A stretch of 64,000 bases of DNA from Nitrospira sp. BO4 (GCA_030144965.1 JAMPUU010000017.1:434001-498000); one strand, 5' to 3'; shown: positions 43,082 to 53,087, counted from the stretch's first letter. A program made the numbers and translations. The notes: generated by a model not told the origin, from the sequence alone.

Positions 43082-43720
43082 ATGCCGCTCCTCATCGTCG
43101 ACGACTCGCCCGACCAGCATCGCTTGCTTCAGTCTATCCTGGCCAAGGCCGGTCACGACCAGATTGTCGCAGTGGATTCTGCACAGGCGGCGTTTGCAAC
43201 CTTGAACCTCGATGGTGCTCAATTGTCCGTCAAGGTCGACTTAATTCTAATGGACGTACTAATGCCCGAGATCGACGGCGTGGAGGCATGCCGCCGAATC
43301 AAACAGCAGGCGCACCTTCGCGACATTCCCATCATCATGGTAACCGCTAAGAATGATCTCAACAATCTGAAGGAAGCGTTCTCAGCCGGGGCGATGGACT
43401 ACATCAATAAGCCGGTCAACGAAGTGGAATTGCTTGCGCGGGTCGCTTCAGCCCTGACCTTGAAGAACGAGATGGATCGCCGTAAGGAACGTGAGGCGGA
43501 GCTGCACCGCAGCAATCAGGAACTGCAACGCGCCCTCAAGGAAGTCAAGGTGCTTCGTGGCCTGATTCCGATCTGCGCCTCGTGCAAGAAAATCCGCAAC
43601 GACGGTGGGTTCTGGCAGCAGCTCGAAGAGTATATCGGTGAGCATTCGGAGGCAGAATTCAGCCACGGTCTCTGCCAACCCTGCCTCAAAAAGCTTTATC
43701 CTGGCGTTTATCAGGCCTAA
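43082..43720 (+). CDS. Response regulator with C-terminal zinc-ribbon-like motif
   Basis: This 212-residue protein has a receiver domain (1-125) with D7-D8 in VDDSPD, phospho-acceptor D59 in LILMDVLMP, and the K of NKPV. A helical coiled-coil linker (about 130-160) leads to a tail with cysteine pairs CASC and CQPC in [17 protein letters not shown] and [16 protein letters not shown]. This tail occurs at the end of other signal proteins and presumably binds zinc; its output is not known to me. The paralogue at 52451 has a diverged tail. It begins the phosphorelay cluster. Confidence 0.85.
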   Translation: MPLLIVDDSPDQHRLLQSILAKAGHDQIVAVDSAQAAFATLNLDGAQLSVKVDLILMDVLMPEIDGVEACRRIKQQAHLRDIPIIMVTAKNDLNNLKEAFSAGAMDYINKPVNEVELLARVASALTLKNEMDRRKEREAELHRSNQELQRALKEVKVLRGLIPICASCKKIRNDGGFWQQLEEYIGEHSEAEFSHGLCQPCLKKLYPGVYQA

Positions 43721-43767
43721 CTGTTACGATTCCGCCAGTTTCCTTCCTTCTCAGACTGTGTGAATTT

Positions 43768-44796
43768 ATGAGCATTCTCATCGTCGACGATTCTGCGGAT
43801 GACCGCCTGCTGTTGCAAACTATTCTATCCACGGCGGGCTATGAAGACATTCTAGCGGCAGATTCTCCAGCCGCCGCGTTTAAGTATTTGGGCCTCGACG
43901 GCGGCAAACACGGCATCGCACGGGTCGATCTGATCCTCATGGATATTCTGATGCCACAAATGAACGGCATCGAAGCCTGCCGCCAAATAAAAGCCGTCGA
44001 CCGGTTCCGAGACACACCGATCATCATGGTCACGGTCAAGACAGACCCGGTGGATCTGCAGCTGGCATTTGCCGCCGGTGCTATGGATTACGTCGCCAAG
44101 CCGGTCAACAAGATCGAGCTCCTGACCAGAGTGCGGTCAGTCCTCCGGCTCGTTCATGAAATCGACCGCCGCCGGGCACGTGAGCAAGAACTCCTCGAGG
44201 TCATGCGTCAACTCCAAGAGGCCAATCAGATGCTGCTCCGCCTCTCCTGTTTGGATGGATTGACCGGCATCACCAACCGACGCCAATTCGACGATTTTCT
44301 GGACCAGGAATGGCGAAGAGCCGTGCGCGAGTCGACTCCCCTGTCTCTGATCATGTTCGATATCGACCGGTTTAAGACCTACAACGATTCCAAAGGTCAC
44401 ACCGCAGGTGATGAATGTCTGAAACAAGTCTCTGCGGCAGTCTCCAGCTCGGTGAATCGTCCCGGTGATTTGGTCGCCCGCTACGGAGGAGATGAGTTCG
44501 TCACGGTATTGCCCGGCACAGGCATTGACGGCGCGGCTCAAGTCGCAGAGAGCCTGCGCCGCCGAGTCGAATCGCTGGGGATTAAGCACTCGGACGGGGA
44601 ACTCGTGACGATCAGCGTCGGGTACGCCTGCGTGGTTCCCAACAGAAACTCCTCCCCGACCGACCTCATCAAGGCTGCAGATCAGGCGCTTTATCAAGCC
44701 AAACAAGAGGGACGCAACCGGGCAAAATCGGCCAGCATTCTGATGTTGGTCCCGGACTCACACGACGACCAGGAACCTCCTCACAACACTCGCTGA
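43768..44796 (+). CDS. Response regulator with GGDEF diguanylate cyclase output
   Basis: This 342-residue protein has a receiver domain (1-125; D6-D7, phospho-acceptor in [10 protein letters not shown]), a short coiled coil, then a GGDEF domain (about 170-325). The active-site loop is intact (YGGDEFV), and an inhibitory RxxD site (RPGD) stands five residues before it. It should make cyclic di-GMP when phosphorylated, with product inhibition. It lies between the REC-zinc-ribbon gene and the hybrid kinase gene. Confidence 0.93.
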   Translation: MSILIVDDSADDRLLLQTILSTAGYEDILAADSPAAAFKYLGLDGGKHGIARVDLILMDILMPQMNGIEACRQIKAVDRFRDTPIIMVTVKTDPVDLQLAFAAGAMDYVAKPVNKIELLTRVRSVLRLVHEIDRRRAREQELLEVMRQLQEANQMLLRLSCLDGLTGITNRRQFDDFLDQEWRRAVRESTPLSLIMFDIDRFKTYNDSKGHTAGDECLKQVSAAVSSSVNRPGDLVARYGGDEFVTVLPGTGIDGAAQVAESLRRRVESLGIKHSDGELVTISVGYACVVPNRNSSPTDLIKAADQALYQAKQEGRNRAKSASILMLVPDSHDDQEPPHNTR

Positions 44797-44810
44797 GCGT
44801 TCACGCGCCC

Positions 44811-47096
44811 ATGTCACGCCGTCCACGGGTAGCCTCTCAAAAACGAGTCTCCGCACCCGGCAAGTCTTCCCAACGCCCTATCCCCGCTGGCCGGACCACT
44901 GTTTCCCGTATACCGCCACGCGGCGAGCAGACCCGCTCTTCACTCAAGCCGAACTCAGCTGCACTGTTGGAACAGTACCAGGAAACACTGCATAAGCTGG
45001 CACAAAGTGAAGCCATGAACAGCGGCAGCCTTTCACAGGCGTTCCAAGCCATTTCGAAAGCCTGCTGCAGCCTGCTGCAAGTCAAGCGCGCCAGCACATG
45101 GCTGCTCTCCAAAGAACGAGATTCCATCAGACTCGTCGACCTGTGTGAAACGGGCCGGGAACACTCCAATCCCGACTTTGTGTTCCAATCCAAGCACTGT
45201 CCTGCATATCTTCGGTCCTTGACCCGTGAGCGTCGAGCCATCGCATCCCACCATGCTGGTCACGATCCCCGGACCAAAGAGCTGGCGCCGTCATATTTCG
45301 CGCCGTTCAACATCGAGGCCATGCTGAGTGCGCCGATCAGGCAAAAGGGACAGCTCGTCGGAGTCCTTTGCGCCGAGTCAGTGGGGATACCTCGACAATG
45401 GAGCCGCCATGAAGAGCACCTCGCCGGTCTCCTCGCAACCATGGCGACGTTGGCACTTGAGGCGGCCGAACGGCGTGAAGTGGAACAGGCCCTCCGCGTC
45501 GCCAAGGAGGCCGCCGAGGTGGCCAGTCGAGCAAAGAGCGAGTTCCTGGCCAGCATGAGTCATGAGATCCGTACCCCGATGAATGCGATCATCGGTATGG
45601 CCGACCTTCTCTGGGAAACTCCGCTGACACCGGATCAGCGCAAGTACCTGCGCATCTTTCGACGAGCCGGCGGCACACTGTTGAGTCTCATCAACGATAT
45701 CTTGGACCTCTCCAAAGTCGAAGCGGGACACTTGGAGTTGGAAGCCATCGAGTTCGATTTGAACGAAGTCATCGATAAGGCCATCGATATACTGGCGATG
45801 CGGGCCAACGAGAAGGGACTGGAACTCGCCTCGCATGTGGACCGAGAGGTGCCTTGTCATTTGATCGGTGATCCGACGCGGCTGACGCAAATTCTGATCA
45901 ATCTCATCGGCAACGCTCTCAAATTTACCGAAAAAGGCTCTGTTGAAGTTCGTGTGACCAACGATCCCGACCGACATATTGCCGGCGCTGTTCGATTTTC
46001 CGTGAGCGATACCGGAATCGGCATTCCTTCAGATAAGCTCGACTTGATCTTCGACAATTTTACGCAGGCCCACGTGTCAACCACCAGGCAGTTCGGAGGC
46101 ACAGGTCTCGGCCTTGCAATTACCAAGCGCCTTGCCGAACGGATGAACGGCCGGATCTCGGCAGAGAGTACGGTGGGGAGGGGCAGCACCTTTCACTGCT
46201 CGATCCTGCTTCAGGTCCAGACAGAACTCACCCAGAAAGCACAGAAGGCCGCAGCACAGATCGATCTTACAGGAGTCAGAGCCCTGGTGGTGGATGACCA
46301 TCCGACCAATCGCCTCATACTCCGCGAAACGCTGGGGAGCTGGGGCGCTCAGGTCACGGAAGCGAGCGACGGAAAGACGGCATTGGACACACTCCAACGC
46401 GCAGCCGACCAGGGTGAGGCCTACGAACTCCTACTCCTCGACTGCCGTATGCCGGGGATGAACGGATTTCAAGTTGCGGAACAGGTGAGCGCACTATCCG
46501 GCGGGCAAGGCCCGACGGTGATCATGTTGACCTCCGACCATTGGGCTGATGATATCGCTCGGACGTATGATCTCGGCCTTGGTGGGTACCTGATTAAGCC
46601 TATTCGACGCTCCGACCTCCTGCAAACGATCGGAATCGCCCTGGGCCGGGCAAAAGGAGCTGCGCCAACGACTGTGGAAGTCGCGGAGTCATCGACGGCG
46701 ACTCCGACGCGGGCCTTGCGGGTACTCTTGGTTGAGGATTCTCCTGACAACCAACTGCTGGTACGGTCGTACCTGAAGCAGACCGACTGCTTCCTCGACG
46801 TGGCAGACCATGGCGCGATCGCATTGGATAAATTCAAAAGCGAACATTACGACGTCATCTTGATGGACATGCATATGCCCGTGATGGACGGCTATACCGC
46901 AACCAAAGCGATTCGATCATGGGAACGAGACCATGATCTGCCGCCCACACCGATCATCGCCCTTACCGCGTTGGCCCTCAAAGAAGAAGGCACCCGCATC
47001 ATTGAAGCCGGCTGCAACACTCATCTGACCAAGCCTGTAAAGAAATCCACCTTGTTGGAGGTTCTTCGGGCGCACAAGGAACACATCGTCCGGTGA
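44811..47096 (+). CDS. GAF-containing hybrid sensor histidine kinase with two receiver domains
   Basis: This 761-residue protein has no membrane segment, so it should sense a cytoplasmic signal. A basic tail (1-50) and a GAF domain (about 65-220) lead to HisKA with phospho-accepting H251 in [11 protein letters not shown]. The HATPase (about 300-470) has [19 protein letters not shown] and [10 protein letters not shown]. Receiver 1 (about 485-605) has its aspartate in LLLDCRMP. Receiver 2 (about 640-755) has DMHMP and KPVKK. The Hpt gene overlaps its end by four bases, completing a His-Asp-His-Asp relay that could reach the REC proteins upstream. Confidence 0.94.
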   Translation: MSRRPRVASQKRVSAPGKSSQRPIPAGRTTVSRIPPRGEQTRSSLKPNSAALLEQYQETLHKLAQSEAMNSGSLSQAFQAISKACCSLLQVKRASTWLLSKERDSIRLVDLCETGREHSNPDFVFQSKHCPAYLRSLTRERRAIASHHAGHDPRTKELAPSYFAPFNIEAMLSAPIRQKGQLVGVLCAESVGIPRQWSRHEEHLAGLLATMATLALEAAERREVEQALRVAKEAAEVASRAKSEFLASMSHEIRTPMNAIIGMADLLWETPLTPDQRKYLRIFRRAGGTLLSLINDILDLSKVEAGHLELEAIEFDLNEVIDKAIDILAMRANEKGLELASHVDREVPCHLIGDPTRLTQILINLIGNALKFTEKGSVEVRVTNDPDRHIAGAVRFSVSDTGIGIPSDKLDLIFDNFTQAHVSTTRQFGGTGLGLAITKRLAERMNGRISAESTVGRGSTFHCSILLQVQTELTQKAQKAAAQIDLTGVRALVVDDHPTNRLILRETLGSWGAQVTEASDGKTALDTLQRAADQGEAYELLLLDCRMPGMNGFQVAEQVSALSGGQGPTVIMLTSDHWADDIARTYDLGLGGYLIKPIRRSDLLQTIGIALGRAKGAAPTTVEVAESSTATPTRALRVLLVEDSPDNQLLVRSYLKQTDCFLDVADHGAIALDKFKSEHYDVILMDMHMPVMDGYTATKAIRSWERDHDLPPTPIIALTALALKEEGTRIIEAGCNTHLTKPVKKSTLLEVLRAHKEHIVR

Positions 47097-47419
47097 TGAA
47101 CCCCTTACCTCCCGAATCAAGGGACCGATTACCTGTGGAAATTAGTCGTGACCTTGAGGATATCGTACCGATCTTTTTAGCGAACCGGAAGAAAGATCTC
47201 CTGACACTTCGAGTCGCACTGACCGAGCAAGACTTCAGGACGATTCAGAATCTGGGCCATCGCATGAAGGGTGATGGAGGCGGCTTCGGGTTCGACAGGA
47301 TTAGCGAAATTGGCGCCGCCCTGGAGCTCGCGGCGCAACGCCATGACCGCTCGATCGTCGATCAACATATCGCACAACTGGAGGATTTTTTACACCGGGT
47401 TACAATTACCTACCGATAA
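47093..47419 (+). CDS. Histidine phosphotransfer (Hpt) domain protein
   Basis: This 108-residue protein has the Hpt motif [19 protein letters not shown], with phospho-accepting H55 in a four-helix bundle. It starts with ATGA overlapping the kinase stop, so translation is coupled. It probably shuttles phosphate from the hybrid kinase to one or more of the receiver proteins. Confidence 0.9.
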   Translation: MMNPLPPESRDRLPVEISRDLEDIVPIFLANRKKDLLTLRVALTEQDFRTIQNLGHRMKGDGGGFGFDRISEIGAALELAAQRHDRSIVDQHIAQLEDFLHRVTITYR

Positions 47420-47553
47420 AAAACCCTGAGATGGCCTGTCGAGGGAATAGGTGCTGGCTCCTCGTCGATACTTTTTTTCACCTCACATAAAAAACCACAT
47501 TTGTCTCACCGTGTAGGCTAAAGGTCCTGGTAGAGACTCGATAGCAGGTTGTG

Positions 47554-47559
47554 TATAAT
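47554..47559 (+). promoter_or_regulatory. Candidate -10 box upstream of tRNA-Ala
   Basis: TATAAT in the context TTGTGTATAAT, about 120 bases before the tRNA. The -35 region is not consensus. The 262 bases between the Hpt gene and the tRNA hold no other feature apart from a possible weak terminator around 47433-47476, where a CGAGG/CCTCG stem is followed by seven T. Confidence 0.35.
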
Positions 47560-47680
47560 GCCGATCACGGGTACGCGAGCCTATGTTCCTCCCCGTTCTC
47601 CTTCCGCAGCTAAACCCTGCGCGCTGATGCGCAGCGAACCCTGCGGGCTTCAGAGATCGCGTGACCCGTTTCCCACAGGT

Positions 47681-47756
47681 GGGGGGCTAGCTCAGTTGGG
47701 AGAGCACTACGTTCGCAACGTAGGGGTCGCGGGTTCAACTCCCGTGCCCTCCACCA
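47681..47756 (+). tRNA. tRNA-Ala (anticodon CGC)
   Basis: The acceptor GGGGGGC (47681-47687) pairs with GCCCTCC (47746-47752), with one G-T pair. D-arm GCTCAGTTGGGAGAGC. Anticodon stem CTACG/CGTAG with loop TTCGCAA, anticodon CGC. T-arm CGGGTTCAACTCCCG. Discriminator A and encoded CCA (47754-47756). It reads GCG codons. Confidence 0.95.
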
Positions 47757-47776
47757 AATTCGTTGGGCACGAATTT
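47756..47776 (+). terminator. Hairpin at the end of tRNA-Ala
   Basis: AAATTCGT (47756-47763) and ACGAATTT (47769-47776) form a perfect 8-base stem with a 5-base loop, starting on the last base of the tRNA. The stem itself ends in TTT. It is likely the terminator or processing boundary of the tRNA transcript. Confidence 0.5.
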
Positions 47777-47964
47777 ACCGCCATCAGTAGGCAATCCAGC
47801 GTCCCTGTCGTAGTGAAACGATAGCCCGGTTTCCCCCTTCTCCACATCGGCTCACATAACAGATGGCCGTCCAGCAGCTTCCTGAACATCTGGCGATGGC
47901 TGTGGCACAACTCGAGAGAGAGAAGGCTGAGAAGGTACTCTAAGCAGCCGCGAAGGTTCTCAGA

Positions 47965-48225
47965 CTAGGCGCCGTTCTTCCTCCATCGACTTTGGGCAGC
48001 CTGTTTAGCGATTCTCGTTCTCTTCGTGGCTGATAGCTTCGCGGCCCTTGCCTTCCCGCCCTTCAGGCCCCCTAACCGACCTAAAGCAACAGCGGCAGGG
48101 TTCTTGGTGGGAGTATTGGAGGTCTCTCGCTTGACTGAAGTCGTTCCGACGGGTTCTCCGGCAATAGCCTGAAGCATGTCGTGCGCGATGGCTTTCGGAT
48201 CGTTGAATGATTGTCTTTTCTTCAT
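47965..48225 (-). CDS. Small basic hypothetical protein
   Basis: This 86-residue protein has a C-terminal half KNPAAVALGRLGGLKGGKAR followed by an alanine- and lysine-rich helix ending in QSRWRKNG. The glycine-lysine LGGLKGGKARA motif recurs in small bacterial proteins of unknown function. The basic charge suggests nucleic-acid binding, which is inference. It lies just downstream of tRNA-Ala, among small accessory genes. About 200 bases between the tRNA and this gene hold only a 26-codon open frame of no clear value. Confidence 0.65.
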   Translation of the reverse strand: MKKRQSFNDPKAIAHDMLQAIAGEPVGTTSVKRETSNTPTKNPAAVALGRLGGLKGGKARAAKLSATKRTRIAKQAAQSRWRKNGA

Positions 48226-48348
48226 AGAGTTACCTTACCCGACGGCTTACGCATCTGCAAATTTGAGAATTCCACTGACCTAAAGATTCTCCTAGTTCTC
48301 TGCAATCGGCAATCAGGCACCATTGCGCACACATTCAAAGGAGGGCGC

Positions 48349-48525
48349 ATGAAATACCAAGTCAGACCATCTCGCTTTGATCGGGAATGGATCGTAGAGG
48401 CTTTTAACGAAGATGGGGATGGGGACATTCACATGGCTGCCTTTTCAGGCCCAGAGGCTAAAACACGTGCGTTTGAATACGCGGCGTGGGAAAATAATCA
48501 AGACAGGGAACCGATTACGGCTTGA
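48349..48525 (+). CDS. Small hypothetical protein
   Basis: The protein has 58 residues from the ATG at 48349, which has a strong AAAGGAGGG site six bases upstream. The frame remains open further upstream but lacks any such site. Sequence features: KYQVRPSRFDREWIVEAFNEDGDGD, then an aromatic acidic end. This resembles small DUF2188-like or surface proteins, but no family can be named. No gene is seen in the roughly 250 bases after it. Confidence 0.6.
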   Translation: MKYQVRPSRFDREWIVEAFNEDGDGDIHMAAFSGPEAKTRAFEYAAWENNQDREPITA

Positions 48526-48773
48526 CCTTCGCATCAATCTCGTCTACACATGTCTACGGTCGGCTGTGTCTGTGGTCTTTGCGCCATGACATACCGCAAC
48601 CACAATTCCCCGTAATTTGAAGCCGATCAATGGTACCAACAATGGGTGATATCCGCGCTCTTCACCGACCTCCTTCATGGAGAACATACAAGAGCTGATA
48701 CTTGCTAAAATAAGCGGAAGTTTCCTACAGTCTTTTGCGGCGGTGTAATCTAACCACAATAAGGGAGGCAAAG

Positions 48774-49115
48774 ATGACCAGCAGATTCTACCGTGGTGCT
48801 CTCATTGGTGTTGCACTTGGAATGTTCGTCGGTGCGCCGATACTCCACGCACAGCCGTCCCCAGCCGGTAACGTGAAGGACGCCGTCATGCACACCAAAG
48901 AAGCCGTGGAACATGGCAAACAGGGCCATGCCGATGCGGTGGTCACACATGCCGAAAAGGCTCGGAATCACGCTGAGAGGGGAGGCAAAAACCCCCATTT
49001 AACCGAAGCGATCAACCATCTGACCGAAGCCATCGAGCATGGTAAGGCGGGCCACGCCGACGCTGCAACGGAACATGCCGAAGCCGCCCTCACGCATCTG
49101 AATGAGGTCAAATAA
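48774..49115 (+). CDS. smbP: Small metal-binding protein, SmbP-like
   Basis: The protein has 113 residues from the ATG at 48774 (AAGGGAGG site). A signal peptide ends near ILHAQ. The mature part consists of repeated histidine-bearing units: HTKEAVEHGKQGHADAVVTHAEKA, HLTEAINHLTEAIEHGKAGHADAATEHAEAALTHL. This matches SmbP of Nitrosomonas europaea, a periplasmic four-helix protein that binds copper and other divalent metals. It probably buffers metal in the periplasm. A strong terminator follows. Confidence 0.87.
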   Translation: MTSRFYRGALIGVALGMFVGAPILHAQPSPAGNVKDAVMHTKEAVEHGKQGHADAVVTHAEKARNHAERGGKNPHLTEAINHLTEAIEHGKAGHADAATEHAEAALTHLNEVK

Positions 49116-49139
49116 GAGACGACCTACGGCGAACATACG

Positions 49140-49169
49140 ACGGGCAGGGCAAGATACCCCCCTGCCCGT
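49140..49169 (+). terminator. Intrinsic terminator-like hairpin of the SmbP gene
   Basis: ACGGGCAGGG (49140-49149) pairs perfectly with CCCTGCCCGT (49160-49169), 10 bases with a 10-base loop, about 25 bases after the stop codon. The downstream tail TTCCCT is only moderately T-rich. Confidence 0.65.
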
Positions 49170-49225
49170 TTCCCTATGAAGAAGTTGCTCGCTAGGCGCC
49201 CAATGAAGCTATCCTGCAAGTGTGT

Positions 49226-49468
49226 CTAGCGCGTAGAACCTGACTTTGGTTTGACGCGCTGCGACGTTCGTCCCTTACCCTCTTCAACCGACATTCGCCT
49301 GAGCAATGCTCGCCCCATCCGCGTGCCCATCCCTAACAGCGCCGCTTGCCTGTTTTTGAACTTTGATCGCCGTCCATTGGGCAGGGGATACTGCCGCAAT
49401 GGACGAAGGTCCATCAAAATGCGCTCGAAGGGAAGAGGCGCGATATACTGTGAATCTTTCCGAGCCAT
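49226..49468 (-). CDS. Small basic hypothetical protein
   Basis: This 80-residue protein has an ATG at 49468 preceded by GAGAGG. The sequence is basic (RRSKFKNRQAALLGMGTRMGRALLRRM) without cysteines, signal or membrane segment. Codon usage looks similar to neighbours. It could be real but is weakly supported. Confidence 0.4.
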   Translation of the reverse strand: MARKDSQYIAPLPFERILMDLRPLRQYPLPNGRRSKFKNRQAALLGMGTRMGRALLRRMSVEEGKGRTSQRVKPKSGSTR

Positions 49469-49581
49469 AGCGTGCCTCTCGGGTATGGAGTGTTCTCCCT
49501 ACGATAGGAGAACCGTACGTGCTTTTGGACCTGGGAGTAGCCCTAGTTTCTTTAATTCTCCTCCAGTACAATCGCGCACCC

Positions 49582-50517
49582 ATGTCGCCCTCCCCTCTGA
49601 TTCGATTCGGTACCTCGACGTGGACCTACGAAGGCTGGAAAGGCCAAATCTATCAGCGGCAGTATGCGAAGACGGCGTTTGCCCGTGAATGTTTGGGGGA
49701 ATATTGCCAGTACCTCCACAACGGTGAACCGCTCTTTCGTATGGTCGGCAACGATTCCACTTTCTACCGACCACCCACAACCAACCAACTCCGTTACTAT
49801 CTCAACCAGATCCCGGAAGACTTCGACATGTGTTTCAAGGTCTGGGAGGAGATGACCATCCACACGTTTGCAACCCAGGTTCGTTATGGCTCCAAGGCGG
49901 GGCAAGCGAACCCGCGATTCCTTGATGCGAAGCTGTTCAATGAGCTGGTCCTCACGCCCTATCGGGAGGCGAATTTTCAGCCACACATGGGAGTACTCAT
50001 GTTTGAATTTCAACAACACGGGATGCCCACGGGTGAGTTCTGCTCACGGCTGGACCGGTTCTTCGGACAATTACCGCAAGACCTTCGCTAGGCGGTGGAA
50101 ATCCGGAACGCCGGGCTGCTGGGTCCTGAATACAGAAAGGTCCTCGAGAGCCATGGGGTGGCCCACGTGTACAACCACTGGTCCTACATGCCGGGACTCC
50201 TACACCAGCACACACGAATGAATGAGCATTTCACCGCGTCGTTCGCCGTCATACGCCTGCTCACGCCGCTCAACATGAGCCATGACGCAGCCGTCAAACG
50301 GGCGGCGCCCTACAACAAGATCGTGGGAGTGTTGCCACAGATGAGGGAAGAAACGGTGGCCCTCATCAAACAGGCCGTGGGAGAGAATCGTCGGGCCTAT
50401 GTGCTGGTGAACAATCGATCGGAGGGCAATGCGCCGTTGACGATACAGGCTTTGAAACATACTCTGGAATTTTCGCTCGCATTGGACAGCCATACCTCAT
50501 CCATTTGGCAACGATGA
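49582..50517 (+). pseudogene. DUF72 family protein gene interrupted by an in-frame TAG
   Basis: The frame from the ATG at 49582 encodes RFGTSTWTYEGWKGQIYQ, DSTFYRPPT and FDMCFKVWEEMT, all typical of DUF72 (YecE-like TIM barrel). It stops at a TAG at 50089-50091 directly before AVEIRN, which is normally YAVEIRN in the middle of the domain. The same frame then continues for 142 codons through GVAHVYNHWSYMP and VLVNNRSEGNAPLTIQAL to 50517. One base change (TAT or TAC to TAG) thus splits a gene of about 311 codons. The function of DUF72 is unknown. A sequencing error is also possible. Confidence 0.8.
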
Positions 50518-50558
50518 AATTGTGGCGTGAGTATGGAGAGTCTATTCAGAGGAACTGA

Positions 50559-51233
50559 TCACGAAGAGCTGATCACAGCCTCCCCGTCCGGCTTGGCGGC
50601 ATCGATGAAGACACGGCGACCGTCGACGCGCAGTCGGCCTTCGGCAAAGAGCTGTACGGCGCGTGGATAGATCTTGTGCTCTTGCACAAGGATTCTGGCG
50701 GCCAGGGTTTCAGGAGTGTCATTGTCCAAGATCGGTACAGCGGCCTGGATGATGATCGGCCCTTCATCCACACCTTCCGTGACGAAATGTACCGTGCATC
50801 CCGCCAACTTACAGCCCCAATCGATGGCTTTCTTCTGCACATCCAAACCGGGAAAGGAGGGCAATAGGGACGGATGGATATTCATCATCCGGTTGGCATA
50901 CGCGTCAACCAGCACAGCGGTGACAATTTTCATATAGCCCGCCAATAAGACGAGCTCTACATCATGGTGTCGGAGCACATCCAGCAGCGCCAGGTCATAG
51001 GCTTCACGACTGTCCGGTCGTCCCGCAAAGGGTTTGGGATCGACGAACAGATCTTTCAGGTCGTGCTTTCTCGCGCGCTCGAGCGCCACGGCATCCTTCT
51101 TGTTGCTAATGACGGCCACAATCTGCGCCTGCGTCCGCCCCGCCTCAATGGCATCGATAATGGCTTGCAAATTCGAGCCTCGACCGGATGCCAGCACAGC
51201 GATCCGCAGAGGAGTCGTTCGGCTAATCGACAT
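50559..51233 (-). CDS. purN: Phosphoribosylglycinamide formyltransferase
   Basis: The protein has 224 residues from the ATG at 51233. It transfers formyl from 10-formyl-THF to glycinamide ribonucleotide in purine synthesis. Visible marks are [12 protein letters not shown] at the start, the LLAGYMKIV region, the catalytic [13 protein letters not shown], and [18 protein letters not shown]. It overlaps the end of purM by 11 bases. Confidence 0.95.
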   Translation of the reverse strand: MSISRTTPLRIAVLASGRGSNLQAIIDAIEAGRTQAQIVAVISNKKDAVALERARKHDLKDLFVDPKPFAGRPDSREAYDLALLDVLRHHDVELVLLAGYMKIVTAVLVDAYANRMMNIHPSLLPSFPGLDVQKKAIDWGCKLAGCTVHFVTEGVDEGPIIIQAAVPILDNDTPETLAARILVQEHKIYPRAVQLFAEGRLRVDGRRVFIDAAKPDGEAVISSS

Positions 51234-52260
51234 ACTCCACCTCCGGCTCTTCTGCGGTGGAAGACACGATTTCGCCGATTTGCCATCCTCGATCGCCCAG
51301 CGCCGCGGTATGGGCAAGTACTCCTGACACCGAAGCGGGCGGCACCACGAGGATCAACCCGATGCCCATATTGAACACCCGGTACATCTCTTCGCGATCG
51401 ACCTGCCCTAACCGGCTCATCACCTCGAAGATCGCTGGAACGGGCCAGGCATTGCGGCTGATCTTCGCGCGCATCCCTTGTGGGAAAACCCTCGGCAGAT
51501 TTTCCGTGATCCCTCCGCCGGTAATATGAGCCACGGCTTTGATGGGAAATTCTTGAATGAGAGAGAGAATCTGCTTGGCATAAATTCTGGTCGGTGTGAG
51601 CAATACTTCTCCTAGTGGGCGATCGAGTTCCGGCAATCGACTCGCCACCGTCAACTGCTCCTGGTCGAATAACACACGGCGCGCCAGCGAAAAGCCATTG
51701 CTATGCAACCCCGTAGACGCCAATCCGAGCACCGCGTCGCCCGGCTCGATGGCTTTTCCATCGACAATTTTCGACTTTTCAACCACACCGACAGCGAATC
51801 CAGCCAGATCGTACTCACCGTGGGCGTACAGCGACGGCATCTCCGCCGTCTCTCCCCCGATCAACGCGCACCCGGCTTGACGGCAGCCTTCGGCGATCCC
51901 TGAAACTACGGCTTGGGCCTTCGATACGGACAACTTTCCGGTGGCGAAATAGTCCAAAAAGAACAGCGGCTCCGCCCCGCTCACCGCGATATCGTTGACA
52001 CACATCGCCACCAGGTCGATCCCGACGGTATCATGCTTATCCATCATGAAAGCGATCTTCAATTTGGTGCCCACCCCATCCGTTCCGGAGACAAGCACAG
52101 GTTCGTTGTATTTGCCGGCTTGTAAGCCGAACAGCCCTCCAAACCCGCCCAAATCTGCGAGGACTTCCGGACGAAACGTGGATCGGACGAGTGGCCTGAT
52201 ACGGTCGACCAACTCATCTCCTGCGTCGATATCTACACCGGCGTCACGATAGGTTGTCAT
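51223..52260 (-). CDS. purM: Phosphoribosylformylglycinamidine cyclo-ligase
   Basis: This 345-residue AIR synthetase makes 5-aminoimidazole ribonucleotide with ATP. The N terminus [20 protein letters not shown], the phrase [12 protein letters not shown], and [12 protein letters not shown] are characteristic, as is [13 protein letters not shown] late in the protein. Length is normal. Its ATG overlaps by two bases the unlikely long start of the divergent receiver gene. Confidence 0.97.
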   Translation of the reverse strand: MTTYRDAGVDIDAGDELVDRIRPLVRSTFRPEVLADLGGFGGLFGLQAGKYNEPVLVSGTDGVGTKLKIAFMMDKHDTVGIDLVAMCVNDIAVSGAEPLFFLDYFATGKLSVSKAQAVVSGIAEGCRQAGCALIGGETAEMPSLYAHGEYDLAGFAVGVVEKSKIVDGKAIEPGDAVLGLASTGLHSNGFSLARRVLFDQEQLTVASRLPELDRPLGEVLLTPTRIYAKQILSLIQEFPIKAVAHITGGGITENLPRVFPQGMRAKISRNAWPVPAIFEVMSRLGQVDREEMYRVFNMGIGLILVVPPASVSGVLAHTAALGDRGWQIGEIVSSTAEEPEVEYVD

Positions 52261-52380
52261 GAGTGGATCTTCGAAAGCACTAGGTCAATCCGGCACGCGT
52301 TACCTTCGGGGGCGCATCTTAACGGAGGGTCCTCCGGAGGTCAACGCGCAAGTCGTTGATCCCTCCCTTCCGCTTTTTTC

Positions 52381-52408
52381 TTGCCGCTTTGGGAATAAGT
52401 CCTATACT
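52381..52408 (+). promoter_or_regulatory. Promoter of the second REC-zinc-ribbon gene
   Basis: TTGCCG (52381-52386) and TATACT (52403-52408) are spaced by 16 bases. The -10 box matches five of six consensus positions. The coding start at 52451 is about 36 bases past the predicted transcription start. Confidence 0.55.
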
Positions 52409-52450
52409 GGTGTACGTATCTTCGCGTACAAGCCTATGAAGGAGGGGGTA

Positions 52451-53068
52451 GTGGCCATTTTGATTGTCGACGACTCTCCCGACGAGCGTCTGCTGCTTCA
52501 CCATATCCTGAAGAATGCAGGCTATCGGGACTTGATCACCATCTCGTCAGCGCGTGATGCCTTCACCCAGCTGGACCTGGATCATGCCGGCACCAACGGC
52601 GTCAAGGTCGATCTGATTCTGATGGACATCAAGATGCCGGATATGGACGGAGTCGAGGCCTGTCGCCGCATCAAGGCGATCGATGCGTTCGCACAGGTCC
52701 CCATCATCGTGGTGACGGCACGGAATCAAAAGGACTTCTTACAGGCGGCGTTCGACGCCGGTGCGGCAGACTACGTCAGAAAACCGGTCGAATCGGTCGA
52801 GCTCTTGGCCAGAGTCAAATCGGCGATCAAACTCAAACAGGAGACCGAGGCGAGAAAAAGCTGGGAGCAAGAAGTCACCAAAACGATCACCGAACTCGAC
52901 CACACACTGCGCCACATGGTGGCCTTACAACAATTGATCCCTGTCTGTCCGTCTTGCAGGACATCTCACCCTTCGCAGATTTCTCAAGCCGCACTCGACG
53001 AATATGTCCAGACTCACCCCGAGACGAAATTCCGCGACCTCACCTGCCCCGCTTGCGCAGGGACCTGA
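52451..53068 (+). CDS. Response regulator with diverged zinc-ribbon-like tail
   Basis: The protein has 205 residues from a GTG at 52451, with AAGGAGGGGG directly upstream at normal spacing; an in-frame ATG at 52436 lies inside that site. The receiver domain has VDDSPDE, phospho-acceptor in LILMDIKMPDMDG, and RKPVE. A helical linker leads to cysteine pairs CPSC and CPAC. The receiver part is a close paralogue of the gene at 43082, but the tail is much changed outside the cysteines. It ends 20 bases from the convergent NtrX-like gene. Confidence 0.83.
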   Translation: MAILIVDDSPDERLLLHHILKNAGYRDLITISSARDAFTQLDLDHAGTNGVKVDLILMDIKMPDMDGVEACRRIKAIDAFAQVPIIVVTARNQKDFLQAAFDAGAADYVRKPVESVELLARVKSAIKLKQETEARKSWEQEVTKTITELDHTLRHMVALQQLIPVCPSCRTSHPSQISQAALDEYVQTHPETKFRDLTCPACAGT

Positions 53069-53087
53069 TCATGTGTCTTTCTGCCGT

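Noticed and set aside
47863-47943. 26-codon frame (MAVQQLPEH...) after tRNA-Ala
   Set aside because: Too short, without a ribosome-binding site; might be a gene fragment but nothing supports it.
48544-48771. 75-residue open frame on the minus strand
   Set aside because: No ribosome-binding site, no recognisable sequence, and it covers the promoter side of the SmbP gene.
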